A stretch of 34,401 nucleotides of DNA from Chitinispirillaceae bacterium (GCA_016930275.1 JAFGHA010000297.1:1-34401), one strand, 5' to 3'; shown: positions 15,819-25,202, counted from the first letter of the stretch. Numbers and translations: made by a program. Notes: generated by a model from the sequence alone, not told the origin.

Positions 15819-16703
15819 CTATGCAACGTATTTCTCTCCTATCTTCCGTACCAGGGCCGTTATTTTTTTTCGGATGGATTGCGGTGCAACCACCTCAACC
15901 TCATCACCGAAACTCAACAGCCACGAGTAAATCCAGTCATCTTCGGGGAACGGTACTTTCACCTGCAGGAATCCGTCGTCGAGGAGGCGGATCTGATCCG
16001 GTTCGAAGTATTCCTCCACCTTGACCCGGACTTGGGGAATAAAACGCAGTTCGAGCGTGACGGTATGTTGTGTTGTTGCACCGGTCCCCTGTTCCACGGC
16101 GTCACGGTATGAAGCCTCTTTACGGGAAAAATGTTCAGGAAGCAGCTCAGGAGTCCGCATCCGGGAGAGTTTGAAGAGCCGGAAATCCTGCCGAAGCCGA
16201 CAGTACCCGAACAGGTACCAGTTGAACGATTTGAAGAGCAGGGTCATTGGTTCGACTATACGCTCGGATGCCTGTCCCTGATAGTTGGTGTACGTGAAGG
16301 AAACGGTCCGCTGTTCGGTGATTCCCCGGTGCAGCAGACGGAACAGCTCCTGCAGCCGCTCTCCCGGTCCCCACGGTACGATATCAAGCGCGATCTGCTC
16401 ACAGCGGCGGTTGAATTCCTCCTCCCGGTCTTCGGGAATCAGACAGCCGATTTTTTCGATCACGTCGTCGAGGTCACGACTGTCAAGCGACGTGTTGATT
16501 CCCCGAAGCGTCGAAAGGATCGAAACGATATCCTCGAACGTCAGTACCTGACGGTTAATCCGGTAGTTGTCCATGATGTGGAATCCGCCTTCATGCCCCT
16601 GGTACGAGGTGACGGGGATGCCTGCCGACTGGATGGCTTCGATGTCACGATAGATAGTCCGTACCGAAACACCGAAATGTTCGGCGAGGTCGGGAGTGGT
16701 CAC
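15819..16703 (-). CDS. WYL-domain transcriptional regulator, N-terminally truncated HTH
   Basis: The 294-residue open part begins (GTG) inside the HTH: TTPDLAEHFGVSVRTIYRDI keeps the recognition helix, but the first helix normally seen before VTTPDLA (about 15-20 residues) is missing. The next domain is WYL, with FNWYLFGYCRL (Trp162-Leu164) and upstream VSFTYTN, followed by the usual C-terminal extension ending FGDEVEVVAPQSIRKKI. These regulators sense ligands or nucleic acid through WYL. There is no ribosome binding site before the GTG. In-frame upstream sequence reads NRRK, which fits the family, but then soon hits a TGA with no good start. Immediately upstream lies an oxidoreductase stump, so the gene was probably cut by a deletion. 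It may be a pseudogene or read from a weak start. Confidence 0.8.
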   Translation of the reverse strand: MTTPDLAEHFGVSVRTIYRDIEAIQSAGIPVTSYQGHEGGFHIMDNYRINRQVLTFEDIVSILSTLRGINTSLDSRDLDDVIEKIGCLIPEDREEEFNRRCEQIALDIVPWGPGERLQELFRLLHRGITEQRTVSFTYTNYQGQASERIVEPMTLLFKSFNWYLFGYCRLRQDFRLFKLSRMRTPELLPEHFSRKEASYRDAVEQGTGATTQHTVTLELRFIPQVRVKVEEYFEPDQIRLLDDGFLQVKVPFPEDDWIYSWLLSFGDEVEVVAPQSIRKKITALVRKIGEKYVA

Positions 16704-16723
16704 TTTGCGGCGGTTGACAGAAT

Positions 16724-16855
16724 TTACCTGATCGCGTACAGGCCACTCATTTCAAAGGTATGGTGAGCGGTTTGGAGGCCGCGGATGAAAACATCCCGGA
16801 CTTCTCGTGTCAGTGATTGTTCACTCGGATGTGCGTAGACAATAAAGAGATGCAT
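16724..16855 (-). pseudogene. 5' remnant of a flavodoxin-fold NAD(P)H oxidoreductase
   Basis: An ATG at 16855 with AGGGA 8 nt upstream opens 43 codons and then TAA. The peptide begins MHLFIVYAHPSEQSL and continues through VRDVFIRGLQTAHHTFEMSGLYAI. This matches the first strand, the phosphate-binding YAHP loop, the first helix and the DLYA strand of NAD(P)H dehydrogenase (quinone)/flavodoxin-like-fold enzymes (PF02525 type, about 180-200 aa). The reading then stops and the next 20 bp run into the headless WYL regulator in another frame. It starts 14 bp after the stop of the hybrid kinase, so it may once have been its co-transcribed neighbour. Confidence 0.72.
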
Positions 16856-16869
16856 GGTATCTTTCCCTG

Positions 16870-19593
16870 TTATCGTGAGGGTTGCAATGCCTGCCGCACC
16901 GCTTCGACAAGATCATCGATCTCAAACGGTTTCTGAAGAAAGGTTACTTCCCCGTGAGCGAGAAGATCGTTGGTTTCCCGGTCGATGGCGTGACCCGAGG
17001 TGATGATGGCCTTAAGGTCGGGGTGCAGTGCTTTCATGGCGATGTAACACTCTTTTCCGCTCATTACCGGCATCGTCAGATCAAGAATAACCAGATTCGT
17101 GTCGGAATGACCGGTTTCGTACCAGGAAAGCGCCGCCCTGCCGTCGGAAAAGGTGTGCACGGTATATCCCTGCTCGGTCAACGTTTCCTCGATCATCTCG
17201 CGGACGATCGCTACATCGTCAACGATGATAATGGTGCCCTCCCCGGAACTGCCGGACATCCCGGACATTTGCAGTGGTCGTGTTTCCTCTTCTGCGGTCA
17301 ATGCATCGGTAAGCGGCAGGTGGAGGCTAATTGTGGTTCCCTTACCCGGCTCGCTCTGTATGTCGATGCATCCGTTATGATTCTGAACGATGCCATAGGT
17401 GCTTGCGAGCCCGAGCCCGGACCCCTTTCCCTGTCCCTTGGTCGTGAAAAAAGGTTCGAACGCCCGGTTGCGGGTCGTCTCATCCATGCCTGAACCGTTA
17501 TCCGCAACCGTAATTTTAAGAAACGATCCGGCGGCGGTGGTGTCACCTGAAATACGTGAAAGAATCCGGTCCGGAGGCACTACCTCTGTTGTAAAGGAAA
17601 TAGTCCCCCCGTCGGGAAGGGCATCCCGTGAATTGATGCCGAGATTGAGCAGTGCACCGTGCAGTTGCGAGCGGTCTCCCGACACCTGCGGGCATGGTGC
17701 GGTATAGTTTTTTTCGAGAGTGATTTTTTTATCGAGGGTATGTTCGAGCAGATTGATGACATCGTCAATGACCGCATGCATGTCGACGGAGGTTACCTGG
17801 TATTTTCCCTTGCGGGCGAATGCGAGAAGCTGCGTGGTGCGGTCTGCCGCCTGACGGGATACATCGATGATCTTGTCGAGAGGCGGTAATGCTTCAGGAA
17901 GAACATTCTTCACTTTTTTCTTGAGCAGTCCGGCGTAGCCGATAATGCCGCCGAGCAGATTGTTGAAATCATGCGCGATCCCCCCGGCCAGTTGTCCGAT
18001 TGCCTCCAGTTTCTGGGCATGATGGAACTGGCGGCGCAGCTCCTCCGCTTCATGCTGGGACTTCTTCTTCTGCGACAGGTCGCGAATAATTCCCAGTATC
18101 ATTCGTCGATCGTTGATCCTGACGGCATGCGAGGTGATTTCAACCGGTATCCGCGCACCTTCGTTATTGATGACCTCTATTTCCAATGTCAATGCCTGAT
18201 CCGTTGTTTCGTCCACATTGAACAGGGTTCTGAGTGGCGCATGGTATTCCGCGGGGGTAATGCCGTCGGAAATCGTGTTTTTTCCGGTAAGCGCCTTTTT
18301 GGTATACCCGGTGATCTGCTGTGTTATTTTATTGGCGTCGATAATGGTGCCCTCGGTATCACAGAGGAAAATACCGTCGGGCGCGTGCTCGAATATGGCA
18401 CGGAATCGTTGCTCGGCCTCCATGAGGGTACGTGCCGCCTGTTTACGTTCGCTGATTTCTTCGACCAGACGACGGTTGGTTGCCTGCAGTTTTTCCGCGG
18501 CAACGGTTACTTTGGTTTCAAGGTGCCGTTTGGCTTCGTGAAGTGTCGCGGTGCGCTGGTGTTGCATCGAGTTGTCGTGCGCGACGCCCACGATACCGAT
18601 TCCGGGAAGAAGGGAGGTCGACAGTATCACCGGCAGTGAAGGCATGTCTGAAAGGGCAAGTGCTGTTTCGCATGAATACGCTTCGAGCGAGAGAATCGAA
18701 GCATTCAGACGGTCACGGACCTCCGCCGGTTCATCGATCAATTGGATAAACGGGCGTCCGATAAGTTGTTCGTTCGAGCATCCCAGCGATCTGAGTGCCG
18801 ACGGGTTGACCGACATTACCGTGCCGCGGATATCAAGGAGAAAGAGCAGGTCCTTCATGACGGTAATGATGCGTTGTGCCGCGACGAACGGCGTGATATC
18901 AAGCATCCGGTATTTACCGACGGTATAGGCGAGCCCGGCGGCCCAGATGAGCGTCGTGATGTCGGCGATCGGAACAATTACACTGATGTCAAGTAGCGGG
19001 AATATGATATTGACAAGGCTTCCGAACAGCAGGGTAAGAATGCCCGAGACCAGCAGGATGAGTGACTGCCGCCGCACAATGGGGTTGTCGGTAGTGCGAC
19101 GGTGATCAAATAGCAGGAACAGCCCGACCGCGCCGACAACTGCTATATAGAGAAAATACAGGTACGTCCAGCTGTTCAGATTCCACTGTGACAACCAGCC
19201 GTAGGGGCGGGGCAGGTGGCTGCTGACGAGTGCACCGGTAAACAGCTGCTGCAGGGTCAGTACCAGCGGGATCACCAGAAGAATTCCTGTATACAGGAGC
19301 TGGTGTTTGATGCGGGGATGACGGGTATATACCCATACAAACCAGAGATGGACAAAACTGTACCAGATCCAGCCGATTGATGCGATGTTTTCCGATAGTT
19401 GAGCGGTGGCAATTGATGCCGAAGGGTGATGAATGCCGGTGAAACCGATTGCCCATATGGCGAAACAGGCCAGAATGGCCGTGCAACTCTGATTGAGTGG
19501 TGAACGGAAGTCTTTTGAAATGATACTGCCGCCCAGCATGCTATAGACAATGGCCGCAAAAAAATGACCGAAAGCATAGATTGAGTGAGCCAT
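16870..19593 (-). CDS. hybrid sensor histidine kinase with 7TM-like sensor, two PAS domains and receiver
   Basis: A 907-residue protein (ATG at 19593 with AGAGG upstream; the TTG at 19608 is not needed). The N-terminal 230 residues hold about seven hydrophobic helices, like the 7TM sensor module of histidine kinases. A PAS domain (about 240-340), a coiled coil (350-390) and a second PAS with FRAIFEHAPDGIFLCDTEG follow. HisKA has LAGGIAHDFNNLLGG with phospho-acceptor His541. HATPase_c shows NLGINSRDALPDGG, VADNGSGM and GKGSGLGLAST. The C-terminal receiver starts IIIVDD and carries phospho-Asp838 in ILDLTMPVMSG and Lys888 in LQKPF. The two-component output partner is not adjacent. Membrane location is inferred. 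The signal is unknown. Confidence 0.93.
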   Translation of the reverse strand: MAHSIYAFGHFFAAIVYSMLGGSIISKDFRSPLNQSCTAILACFAIWAIGFTGIHHPSASIATAQLSENIASIGWIWYSFVHLWFVWVYTRHPRIKHQLLYTGILLVIPLVLTLQQLFTGALVSSHLPRPYGWLSQWNLNSWTYLYFLYIAVVGAVGLFLLFDHRRTTDNPIVRRQSLILLVSGILTLLFGSLVNIIFPLLDISVIVPIADITTLIWAAGLAYTVGKYRMLDITPFVAAQRIITVMKDLLFLLDIRGTVMSVNPSALRSLGCSNEQLIGRPFIQLIDEPAEVRDRLNASILSLEAYSCETALALSDMPSLPVILSTSLLPGIGIVGVAHDNSMQHQRTATLHEAKRHLETKVTVAAEKLQATNRRLVEEISERKQAARTLMEAEQRFRAIFEHAPDGIFLCDTEGTIIDANKITQQITGYTKKALTGKNTISDGITPAEYHAPLRTLFNVDETTDQALTLEIEVINNEGARIPVEITSHAVRINDRRMILGIIRDLSQKKKSQHEAEELRRQFHHAQKLEAIGQLAGGIAHDFNNLLGGIIGYAGLLKKKVKNVLPEALPPLDKIIDVSRQAADRTTQLLAFARKGKYQVTSVDMHAVIDDVINLLEHTLDKKITLEKNYTAPCPQVSGDRSQLHGALLNLGINSRDALPDGGTISFTTEVVPPDRILSRISGDTTAAGSFLKITVADNGSGMDETTRNRAFEPFFTTKGQGKGSGLGLASTYGIVQNHNGCIDIQSEPGKGTTISLHLPLTDALTAEEETRPLQMSGMSGSSGEGTIIIVDDVAIVREMIEETLTEQGYTVHTFSDGRAALSWYETGHSDTNLVILDLTMPVMSGKECYIAMKALHPDLKAIITSGHAIDRETNDLLAHGEVTFLQKPFEIDDLVEAVRQALQPSR

Positions 19594-19633
19594 GAAGCTA
19601 CCTCTCAATTTTCGTCAGCAGTGCCGGGCAGGG

Positions 19634-20989
19634 TTATTCCGGCTCCGCCGTTCCCACCTCAATGAACGGTTCAATCTCAGGAAGTGCCTTGCAGAGTTCC
19701 CGGTGGGCTGCGAGAAGGTGCTCCGCATAGCGGAAATGCGCCCCCATACCGGTGCGAAGCTCTATTTCGTAAATGAATTTATCGAGGTGCGTGGAGTGTT
19801 CGAAATATACCTGCGTACCGAGATGCAGTCCGTACACGTAGGCGGCTGCCGTCTCTTCGTCGGCGGTGAGGGTAGTGCAGAACGATTGCGCTTTCTCGAA
19901 CAGGGCTCCGCAGTCATCGCGTGAAATTTCGGAGGGAAGGTAGAATCCCACCGGAGCAAGCGGGCTGAACCGGCAGCCGCTGCGGTGACGGTTCAGGTCG
20001 CGCAGCTCGGCAATCGCCATATTGTTCCAGGCGGCACGTACGAACAGCCGTTTGACGGATGTTCCGACGGTACTGTAACGGTTTTCTTTTCCGTCAAATG
20101 CGGACGACAGCACTGCTCCATAAGGATAAAACGGTGGCTGTGAACGTTCGACGGACACCATTACCCGGTCGGTGCAGGGAGCTACCGGCAGACCGCTGTT
20201 CCGGAGATGGGCCACTGAAAGCTGCAGATCGTGCTTCGCCTGAGCGGTACTGGCGGCGTCGGGGTAACTGTGCCGCATCAGACGCGGAGCGAATTTCGCC
20301 ACTTCACGGCGGAGTCCTTCGGCGCAGGTATGCGCTTCGGGCAGCGGCAGCGAGTCGAGCCGTTTGATCGTATCCGCCCACACCCGCGCAGTCATGATGT
20401 ATGCCGCATTGGTTCGTGTAGCGAAGGGTATGAAATACCGTGCCCGGTCAAGGGCGTAATTTTTCCGCAGACGTTCGGCAACCTTATCGGAGGCTCCCGC
20501 CGGAATCCGTATAATCGTCGGATCTGCGGTCGCCTTTGCGTCGAGTTCCGCATAGACCGCGTCGTAACGGGAAAAGGACGCCCGCATGAGTTCGCTCCAT
20601 CGGTCGGCCAGTGATTCGGGAATACCGAGCGAAGCGGGGGCGGGAAGGGCCGACGGCGTGAGCCTGATATAACGGGTGCTCGATTCCTGTCCGTCACAGA
20701 GTTGAGCGATTTCGAAAAGCTTGTAGGCGAGAAACATGGTGCACCCGTCAACAACAATCGGAATGCCGCCCGTCATACCGGCGATCGAAGCATGCCCGTA
20801 ATCGACAAAACGGAATATCGCGTCTACCGACCGGTTGGGATCATCCCAGTCGATGGAACCGAGAATCGTATCGATACCTTTATTTGAACGTGAATATCGT
20901 GCGAGGGAACTGGCGAGCAGTTCAGGGGTGACCGCCGGCTGCTTGTTTCCGGACGGAGGAGGACGGATGGCAAGTGCCTTGATATTCAT
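19634..20989 (-). CDS. thyX: double-domain ThyX-like FAD-dependent thymidylate synthase
   Basis: A 451-residue protein, twice the usual ThyX length (about 220-270), made of two ThyX-type halves. The N-half has FVDYGHASIAG (61-71) and LCDGQESSTRYIRL with Ser104, Arg106 and Tyr107, but I-A-Q where the RHR should be (94-96). The C-half has IAELRDLNRHRSGCRF with Arg334-His335-Arg336, but no matching serine eight residues later. Each half also shows the later helix pattern (DRARYFIPFATRTNAAYIM and GLHLGTQVYFEHSTHLDKF). ThyX makes dTMP from dUMP using FAD, NADPH and methylene-tetrahydrofolate in a homotetramer whose sites lie between subunits. The ribosome binding site is weak. The gene lies 91 bp downstream of ahcY. 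Activity is inferred. Confidence 0.82.
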   Translation of the reverse strand: MNIKALAIRPPPSGNKQPAVTPELLASSLARYSRSNKGIDTILGSIDWDDPNRSVDAIFRFVDYGHASIAGMTGGIPIVVDGCTMFLAYKLFEIAQLCDGQESSTRYIRLTPSALPAPASLGIPESLADRWSELMRASFSRYDAVYAELDAKATADPTIIRIPAGASDKVAERLRKNYALDRARYFIPFATRTNAAYIMTARVWADTIKRLDSLPLPEAHTCAEGLRREVAKFAPRLMRHSYPDAASTAQAKHDLQLSVAHLRNSGLPVAPCTDRVMVSVERSQPPFYPYGAVLSSAFDGKENRYSTVGTSVKRLFVRAAWNNMAIAELRDLNRHRSGCRFSPLAPVGFYLPSEISRDDCGALFEKAQSFCTTLTADEETAAAYVYGLHLGTQVYFEHSTHLDKFIYEIELRTGMGAHFRYAEHLLAAHRELCKALPEIEPFIEVGTAEPE

Positions 20990-21031
20990 AATAATTACCG
21001 TTGACTCGTAAAAGGATGAAGGTACCGAAAT

Positions 21032-21062
21032 GCAACGCGACGCGGCAGTCGCGTCGCGTTGC
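21032..21062 (-). terminator. strong hairpin after ahcY (terminator-like)
   Basis: GCAACGCGACGC (21032-21043) pairs perfectly over 12 bp with 21051-21062, with a 7-nt loop, 18 bp downstream of the ahcY stop. On the minus strand it is followed only by ATTTCGG, so the U-tract is poor. It may terminate weakly or protect the ahcY 3' end while allowing some read-through into thyX. Confidence 0.55.
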
Positions 21063-21080
21063 GGAAACGGTTACCAGAGA

Positions 21081-22511
21081 TCAGTACCGGTAATGTTCAG
21101 GCTTGTACGGTCCCTGTACCGGAACGCCGATGTAATCAGCCTGTTTTTTGGATAACGTCGTGAGCTTGACCCCGATTTTTTCGAGGTGAAGCCGTGCGAC
21201 CTCTTCGTCGAGTTCCTTCGAGAGACGGTAGACATCGGTAGTGTAGGTGTCCCGGTTCTTCCAGAGGTCGAGCTGGGCAAGGGTCTGGTTGGTAAACGAG
21301 TTCGACATGACGAACGACGGATGGCCGGTCGCGCAGCCGAGGTTCACCAGACGTCCTTCGGCCAGCATGAAAATCGCACGACCGTCGGCGAACACGTATT
21401 TGTCCACCTGTGGTTTGATGGTGATTTTTTTAACTCCCGGTACCTTTTCAAGCTGGGCAACCTGAATCTCGTTGTCGAAGTGACCGATGTTGCAGACGAT
21501 CGCCTGGTCCTTCATTTTCGTCATGTGCTCGGCGGTGATAACGTCGATATTACCGGTGGTGGTGACGTAGATGTCGGCTTCACCGAGCGTATCTTCGACC
21601 GTGGTGACCTCGTATCCCGCCATTGCCGCCTGCAGCGCGCAAATGGGGTCAACTTCGGTGACGATCACTCGTGCGCCGAAACCGCTCATCGACTGTGCGC
21701 ACCCTTTGCCCACATCGCCGTAACCGCAGACCACCACGACTTTTCCCGCAACCATCACGTCGGTTGCCCGTTTGATACCGTCGGCGAGTGACTCTCGGCA
21801 GCCGTAAAGGTTATCGAATTTTGATTTGGTCACCGAGTCATTGACGTTTATGGCCGGAACAAGCAGTTTTCCCTGTTCCTTCATCTGGTAGAGCCGGTGG
21901 ACACCCGTCGTGGTTTCTTCCGATACCCCGCGCCACTCTTTGACGACACCTTTCCAGTGTTCCCTCTCTTTCTCATGGACCGCGAGGAGCAGTGCTTTGA
22001 GCTCGGTTTCATCTTCGCTCTCCGAAGGTGAACGTGCCCAGCCGTCACCGTTTTCGAGATCGTATCCTTTGTGGATAAGCAGCGTGGCATCGCCACCGTC
22101 GTCAACGATCAGGTTCGGACCCTTACCTCCCGGAAAGGTGAGCGCCTGCCAGGTGCATGCCCAGTAATCCTTCAGCGATTCACCCTTCCAGGCGAATACC
22201 GGAATCCCGCGTGCCGCGATTGCCGCTGCCGCATGATCCTGTGTCGAGAAAATATTGCACGAAGCCCAGCGCACGTCGGCACCGAGTTCCGCAAGTGTTT
22301 CGATAAGTACCGCTGTCTGGATCGTCATGTGAAGGGAACCGCTCACCCGTACACCGGCCAGGGGTTTTTCACCGGCATATTTTTCGCGGACCGCAATGAG
22401 TCCCGGCATTTCTTTTTCGGCGATTTCGATCTCTTTTCTCCCCCAGTCGGCAAGACCGAGGTCGGCGACGAGGTGGGGAATGTTTTCCCAGATATTCACG
22501 TGTGGTGCCAT
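21081..22511 (-). CDS. ahcY: adenosylhomocysteinase (S-adenosylhomocysteine hydrolase)
   Basis: A 476-residue enzyme that reversibly splits S-adenosylhomocysteine to adenosine and homocysteine, clearing the product of SAM-dependent methylation. Substrate-site segments are present: [18 protein letters not shown] (56-73), [27 protein letters not shown] (137-149) and [14 protein letters not shown] (221-234). The NAD-binding site is [15 protein letters not shown] (258-272). The C-terminus ends in YKPEHYRY, which supplies the Lys and Tyr that reach into the NAD site of the neighbouring subunit in the tetramer. The insert at about 150-200 is typical of the longer bacterial form. AGGAG lies 8 nt before the ATG. 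The protein is cytoplasmic. Confidence 0.98.
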   Translation of the reverse strand: MAPHVNIWENIPHLVADLGLADWGRKEIEIAEKEMPGLIAVREKYAGEKPLAGVRVSGSLHMTIQTAVLIETLAELGADVRWASCNIFSTQDHAAAAIAARGIPVFAWKGESLKDYWACTWQALTFPGGKGPNLIVDDGGDATLLIHKGYDLENGDGWARSPSESEDETELKALLLAVHEKEREHWKGVVKEWRGVSEETTTGVHRLYQMKEQGKLLVPAINVNDSVTKSKFDNLYGCRESLADGIKRATDVMVAGKVVVVCGYGDVGKGCAQSMSGFGARVIVTEVDPICALQAAMAGYEVTTVEDTLGEADIYVTTTGNIDVITAEHMTKMKDQAIVCNIGHFDNEIQVAQLEKVPGVKKITIKPQVDKYVFADGRAIFMLAEGRLVNLGCATGHPSFVMSNSFTNQTLAQLDLWKNRDTYTTDVYRLSKELDEEVARLHLEKIGVKLTTLSKKQADYIGVPVQGPYKPEHYRY

Positions 22512-22550
22512 CAGTAAACTCCTGACTGTTTAGGTTATTCGAGAAAAATG

Positions 22551-22578
22551 ATTCTATCCGATACCACTGATAGAACAA
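22551..22578 (-). promoter_or_regulatory. candidate promoter of ahcY
   Basis: On the minus strand TTGTTC (22578-22573) and TAGAAT (22556-22551) are spaced by 16 bp, about 40 bp before the ahcY ATG. I looked for an SAH- or SAM-riboswitch core in the 300-bp gap 22512-22811 and did not see one. The rest of the gap has no gene that I can support. Confidence 0.45.
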
Positions 22579-22811
22579 CGTCATGTCCGAGTGTTTGCAG
22601 CAGTTCTCCATCAAAGGTACGTATGGAGCTTGTCGAATAATGCACTTTTCTGTTTGCCTGCTGAGCAGAAATGACGTTCCAATCATCAAATTTATTTTGA
22701 AAAAAGCAAATTAATACCGCGTAAAATACACAATGGGGCCTGTTGAGAAAACCCCAACCCGTGATTCCGCAGTTACCGGAGTACCGGATGAACTCAACGG
22801 TGCCCCCGGAG

Positions 22812-24215
22812 TCAGCGGTAGCGCATTTCAACGAACCTGCGGATTTCCTCATGAATTTCCCGACGAATTCCATAGGGATTGTGCAGAATGCCCTTCATTT
22901 CAATCAGCGACACGTACTTGGCATTGATGAACTGACGAAGGTGCAGCAGCGGCAGATGGGCGGGGTTTTTCAGAAGGGCGAGCGGGACATTCCGATTGGC
23001 CTGACCGGTGTAAAGTTCCCGGGAGGTGGCGATTTTCTGCAGTACCGCGAGCGATCTGCTCGTAGTTGCCACATATGCCACTATACCGGGAGTGCCGGAG
23101 ATTTTCGGGTTGTCCAACAGCCTCATGAGCAGAGCGTCTTTATTTATACACTGGGATATCAATTCCTTCGGTGTCGGTTCCGTTGCCGCATCCTCAAAAT
23201 GTATCGGCAGCATATCGGTACTCACCAGAGCGGTCAGTGCACTGTCCGAGAACGTACCGTACAGCACGGTTCCGTTTATCGAAACGGTAGTCCCTGCCAG
23301 TCTGGATCTCACCTGGTTGATAGAGGTACCGGTTTCCATCTTGAAACCATCGGAAGTGCATGCGGAATGAGCGTGGGTAATCCAGGTAAGCTCCGGTGTT
23401 CCGGGGGCATGCAGGAGGCGTGAAAGCGTAGAGACTGCGATGAGCGGTATCGTTGGAATGCGTTTACTGCGTTGGGCACCTATTAACTTGAGGTACGGAT
23501 GCAGCGATGGTTCCGTGCCGGCTTTTTTGAGCCACTTTTCAAAGCCGTCACTCTTCATGGCATATTCAATCGTAAGTATCGCTCTACCGAGTCTGCCTCC
23601 TTTTACAAGACGCCCGGCGATTTCCTCAAGCACACTGCACTGTTCGTCACATACGGTCAGTAACGGCATCATTCGGGCGATGGCTCGCATGTCGTAAGCA
23701 TCAACATTTTCCGATAACCATACCGTCCGGTTTTTGAGGAGTTCCGATTCGGAAGTCAGCAGAATTGCAAACAGTTCTCGTTCTCTCTCTCCGACGGTTT
23801 CTCCGTCGGCAATCAGTCGCATCCAGGTAGAGGCCAGACGGCCCAGGGACACCACCTGATCGATGGTTGTTATTCCGGCCGATGTTCCAAGATGTGCATA
23901 CAGTTCCTTCTCTTTATCAGACAGTGCCTCCTGAAAGAACATTGTTTTATTGAAAAGACGCCGCAGGTGACGCAGTCGAAGCGCTTGGGTAACGATATCA
24001 AAATCGGCACGGGAAATATCGAGAAGGGAAAACAGCAACCGTTCCCGCTGTTGGGGGAGTTTCGCGGCATTGAGCATCGATTTGAACAGAATGGGGACTT
24101 CGCACCGTTCCTCGTTTGCACGAATGAATGTTGCGGTTTTCCTGGCATTGTCGGTGAATGATTCGGTTGAACTGAGACTGTTAATGAAAAGTTTGAATGG
24201 ATCAGGGGAGTTCAT
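22812..24215 (-). CDS. uncharacterised alpha-solenoid-like cytoplasmic protein
   Basis: A 467-residue protein with no signal peptide or membrane segment and no motif that I recognise as catalytic. It is mostly helical. The last 120 residues show a repeating pattern (IVAYVATTSRSLAVLQKIA, then VPLALLKNPAHLPLL) like degenerate HEAT or leucine-rich-variant repeats in uncharacterised delta-proteobacterial and FCB proteins. Residues about 270-350 are less helical (TSINQVRSRLAGTTVSINGTVLYG). Such repeats usually serve as protein-binding scaffolds. The start codon has no clear ribosome binding site; AGGA lies 14 nt away. It follows the HAMP-like membrane gene on the same strand after 209 bp that show nothing beyond a short CCGGA/TCCGG inverted repeat. 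Confidence 0.6.
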   Translation of the reverse strand: MNSPDPFKLFINSLSSTESFTDNARKTATFIRANEERCEVPILFKSMLNAAKLPQQRERLLFSLLDISRADFDIVTQALRLRHLRRLFNKTMFFQEALSDKEKELYAHLGTSAGITTIDQVVSLGRLASTWMRLIADGETVGERERELFAILLTSESELLKNRTVWLSENVDAYDMRAIARMMPLLTVCDEQCSVLEEIAGRLVKGGRLGRAILTIEYAMKSDGFEKWLKKAGTEPSLHPYLKLIGAQRSKRIPTIPLIAVSTLSRLLHAPGTPELTWITHAHSACTSDGFKMETGTSINQVRSRLAGTTVSINGTVLYGTFSDSALTALVSTDMLPIHFEDAATEPTPKELISQCINKDALLMRLLDNPKISGTPGIVAYVATTSRSLAVLQKIATSRELYTGQANRNVPLALLKNPAHLPLLHLRQFINAKYVSLIEMKGILHNPYGIRREIHEEIRRFVEMRYR

Positions 24216-24424
24216 AGATGCAATTTGTCCTGATCATGCAGTTCAAGGGTCGACAACGGTAGCTGTTGCCGGTATACGGTTACACCGCTGACGCACGTCG
24301 ATTGACCGGAATGGTGACGGAGCGATACTACGGGTACTAACGGATGGTTGCCGGAGAGAGATTTCCGGGGTCGGAACATTCGTTGATTCCGGATAAAATA
24401 TGTTGCCCGGAGAAAAAATGTTCT

Positions 24425-25057
24425 TCAGTCCTTTTTATTCTCACCCTCACGTGCGGGAGGATTCTGGGCAACTTTGTATATACCGGTCGTGATTTCAATG
24501 GTTTCCGTTCCAAGATCGAGATTGGCGAGAATTTTCTCAATCTCCGCAGCCGCGGTTGATCCGGGATCCTGTTCCTTGATGCGAACGGCCTGTTTGTGTA
24601 ATTCCACAAACCGTTCCCGCAGTTCACCGGCAAGATGGTTGCAGGTATCGGATAGCTCCTTCATCTCCTCTTTTTCTCTGAAACGCAGCATGGCACTCAT
24701 TTTTCCGTTGCGGAGCAGTGCTGCCCACTGTTCAAGCTTATATATGGGTACTGCGTATTTTCTCGATGAGTACAACCCGATACCGAAAGAAACGAGCAGA
24801 GATACGATAGCACTTACCAGCAGTGTCGGCAAAATCAGGAAAATGATCAGTTCGCGGTTGAGTTCTTGGGTCAGTTTATCGAGCTGGTAAACAATAACCG
24901 TTTGATATTTAAGGTAATAAACCAGAATCAACGAGGCATTGGAGACAATCGTTGAAAGGAGTGCGGCGATAACGATTTTTTTAATCAGTCTGAGTTGAAG
25001 AGACTTCTTGATGAAGAAATTCCCGATTGGTTTTCGACTTGCTTTTGTGGGCATTGT
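24425..25057 (-). CDS. two-TM membrane protein with HAMP-like linker, no output domain
   Basis: A 210-residue protein starting at the ATG 25057, which GGGAGGAACA precedes; the upstream in-frame ATG (25147) lies within the promoter. A short basic cytoplasmic tail (FFIKKSLQLRLIKK) leads into TM1 (about 27-47). A brief external segment and TM2 (about 70-95) follow. Then comes a HAMP-like module (YAVPIYKLEQWAALLRNGKMSAMLRFREKEEMKELSDTCNHL, 101-141) and a helical tail. HAMP linkers normally relay signals to kinase, cyclase or MCP output domains; here the chain ends about 60 residues later, so it may act by partner binding. It is divergent from the secreted-protein gene next door. Confidence 0.65.
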   Translation of the reverse strand, partial: TMPTKASRKPIGNFFIKKSLQLRLIKKIVIAALLSTIVSNASLILVYYLKYQTVIVYQLDKLTQELNRELIIFLILPTLLVSAIVSLLVSFGIGLYSSRKYAVPIYKLEQWAALLRNGKMSAMLRFREKEEMKELSDTCNHLAGELRERFVELHKQAVRIKEQDPGSTAAAEIEKILANLDLGTETIEITTGIYKVAQNPPAREGENKKD

Positions 25058-25118
25058 TCCTCCCTGGCAATGGAGAGAGTTCATGAAACTGATTTTCACA
25101 GCCGGACGAATATTATAA

Positions 25119-25147
25119 ATGATACATTTATGGCAATGTCGGTACAA
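25119..25147 (-). promoter_or_regulatory. sigma-70-type promoter of the HAMP-like gene
   Basis: On the minus strand TTGTAC (25147-25142) and TATCAT (25124-25119) are spaced 17 bp apart, 62 bp before the start codon. A TATAAT a few bases downstream is an alternative -10. Confidence 0.5.
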
Positions 25148-25202
25148 TGGGATTTATCAAACGGTTGTAGAATTTCTGCGTGCGTCGGGGTGTTGCAGTG
25201 AT

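Noticed and set aside
22512-22811. SAH or SAM riboswitch upstream of ahcY
   Set aside because: No conserved riboswitch core was seen on the minus strand, and the likely promoter leaves only about 30-40 nt of leader.
22535-22873. 112-codon minus frame upstream of ahcY
   Set aside because: Overlaps the end of the solenoid gene and the ahcY promoter; looks a little like insertion-sequence end debris, but no terminal repeats or transposase motif could be shown.
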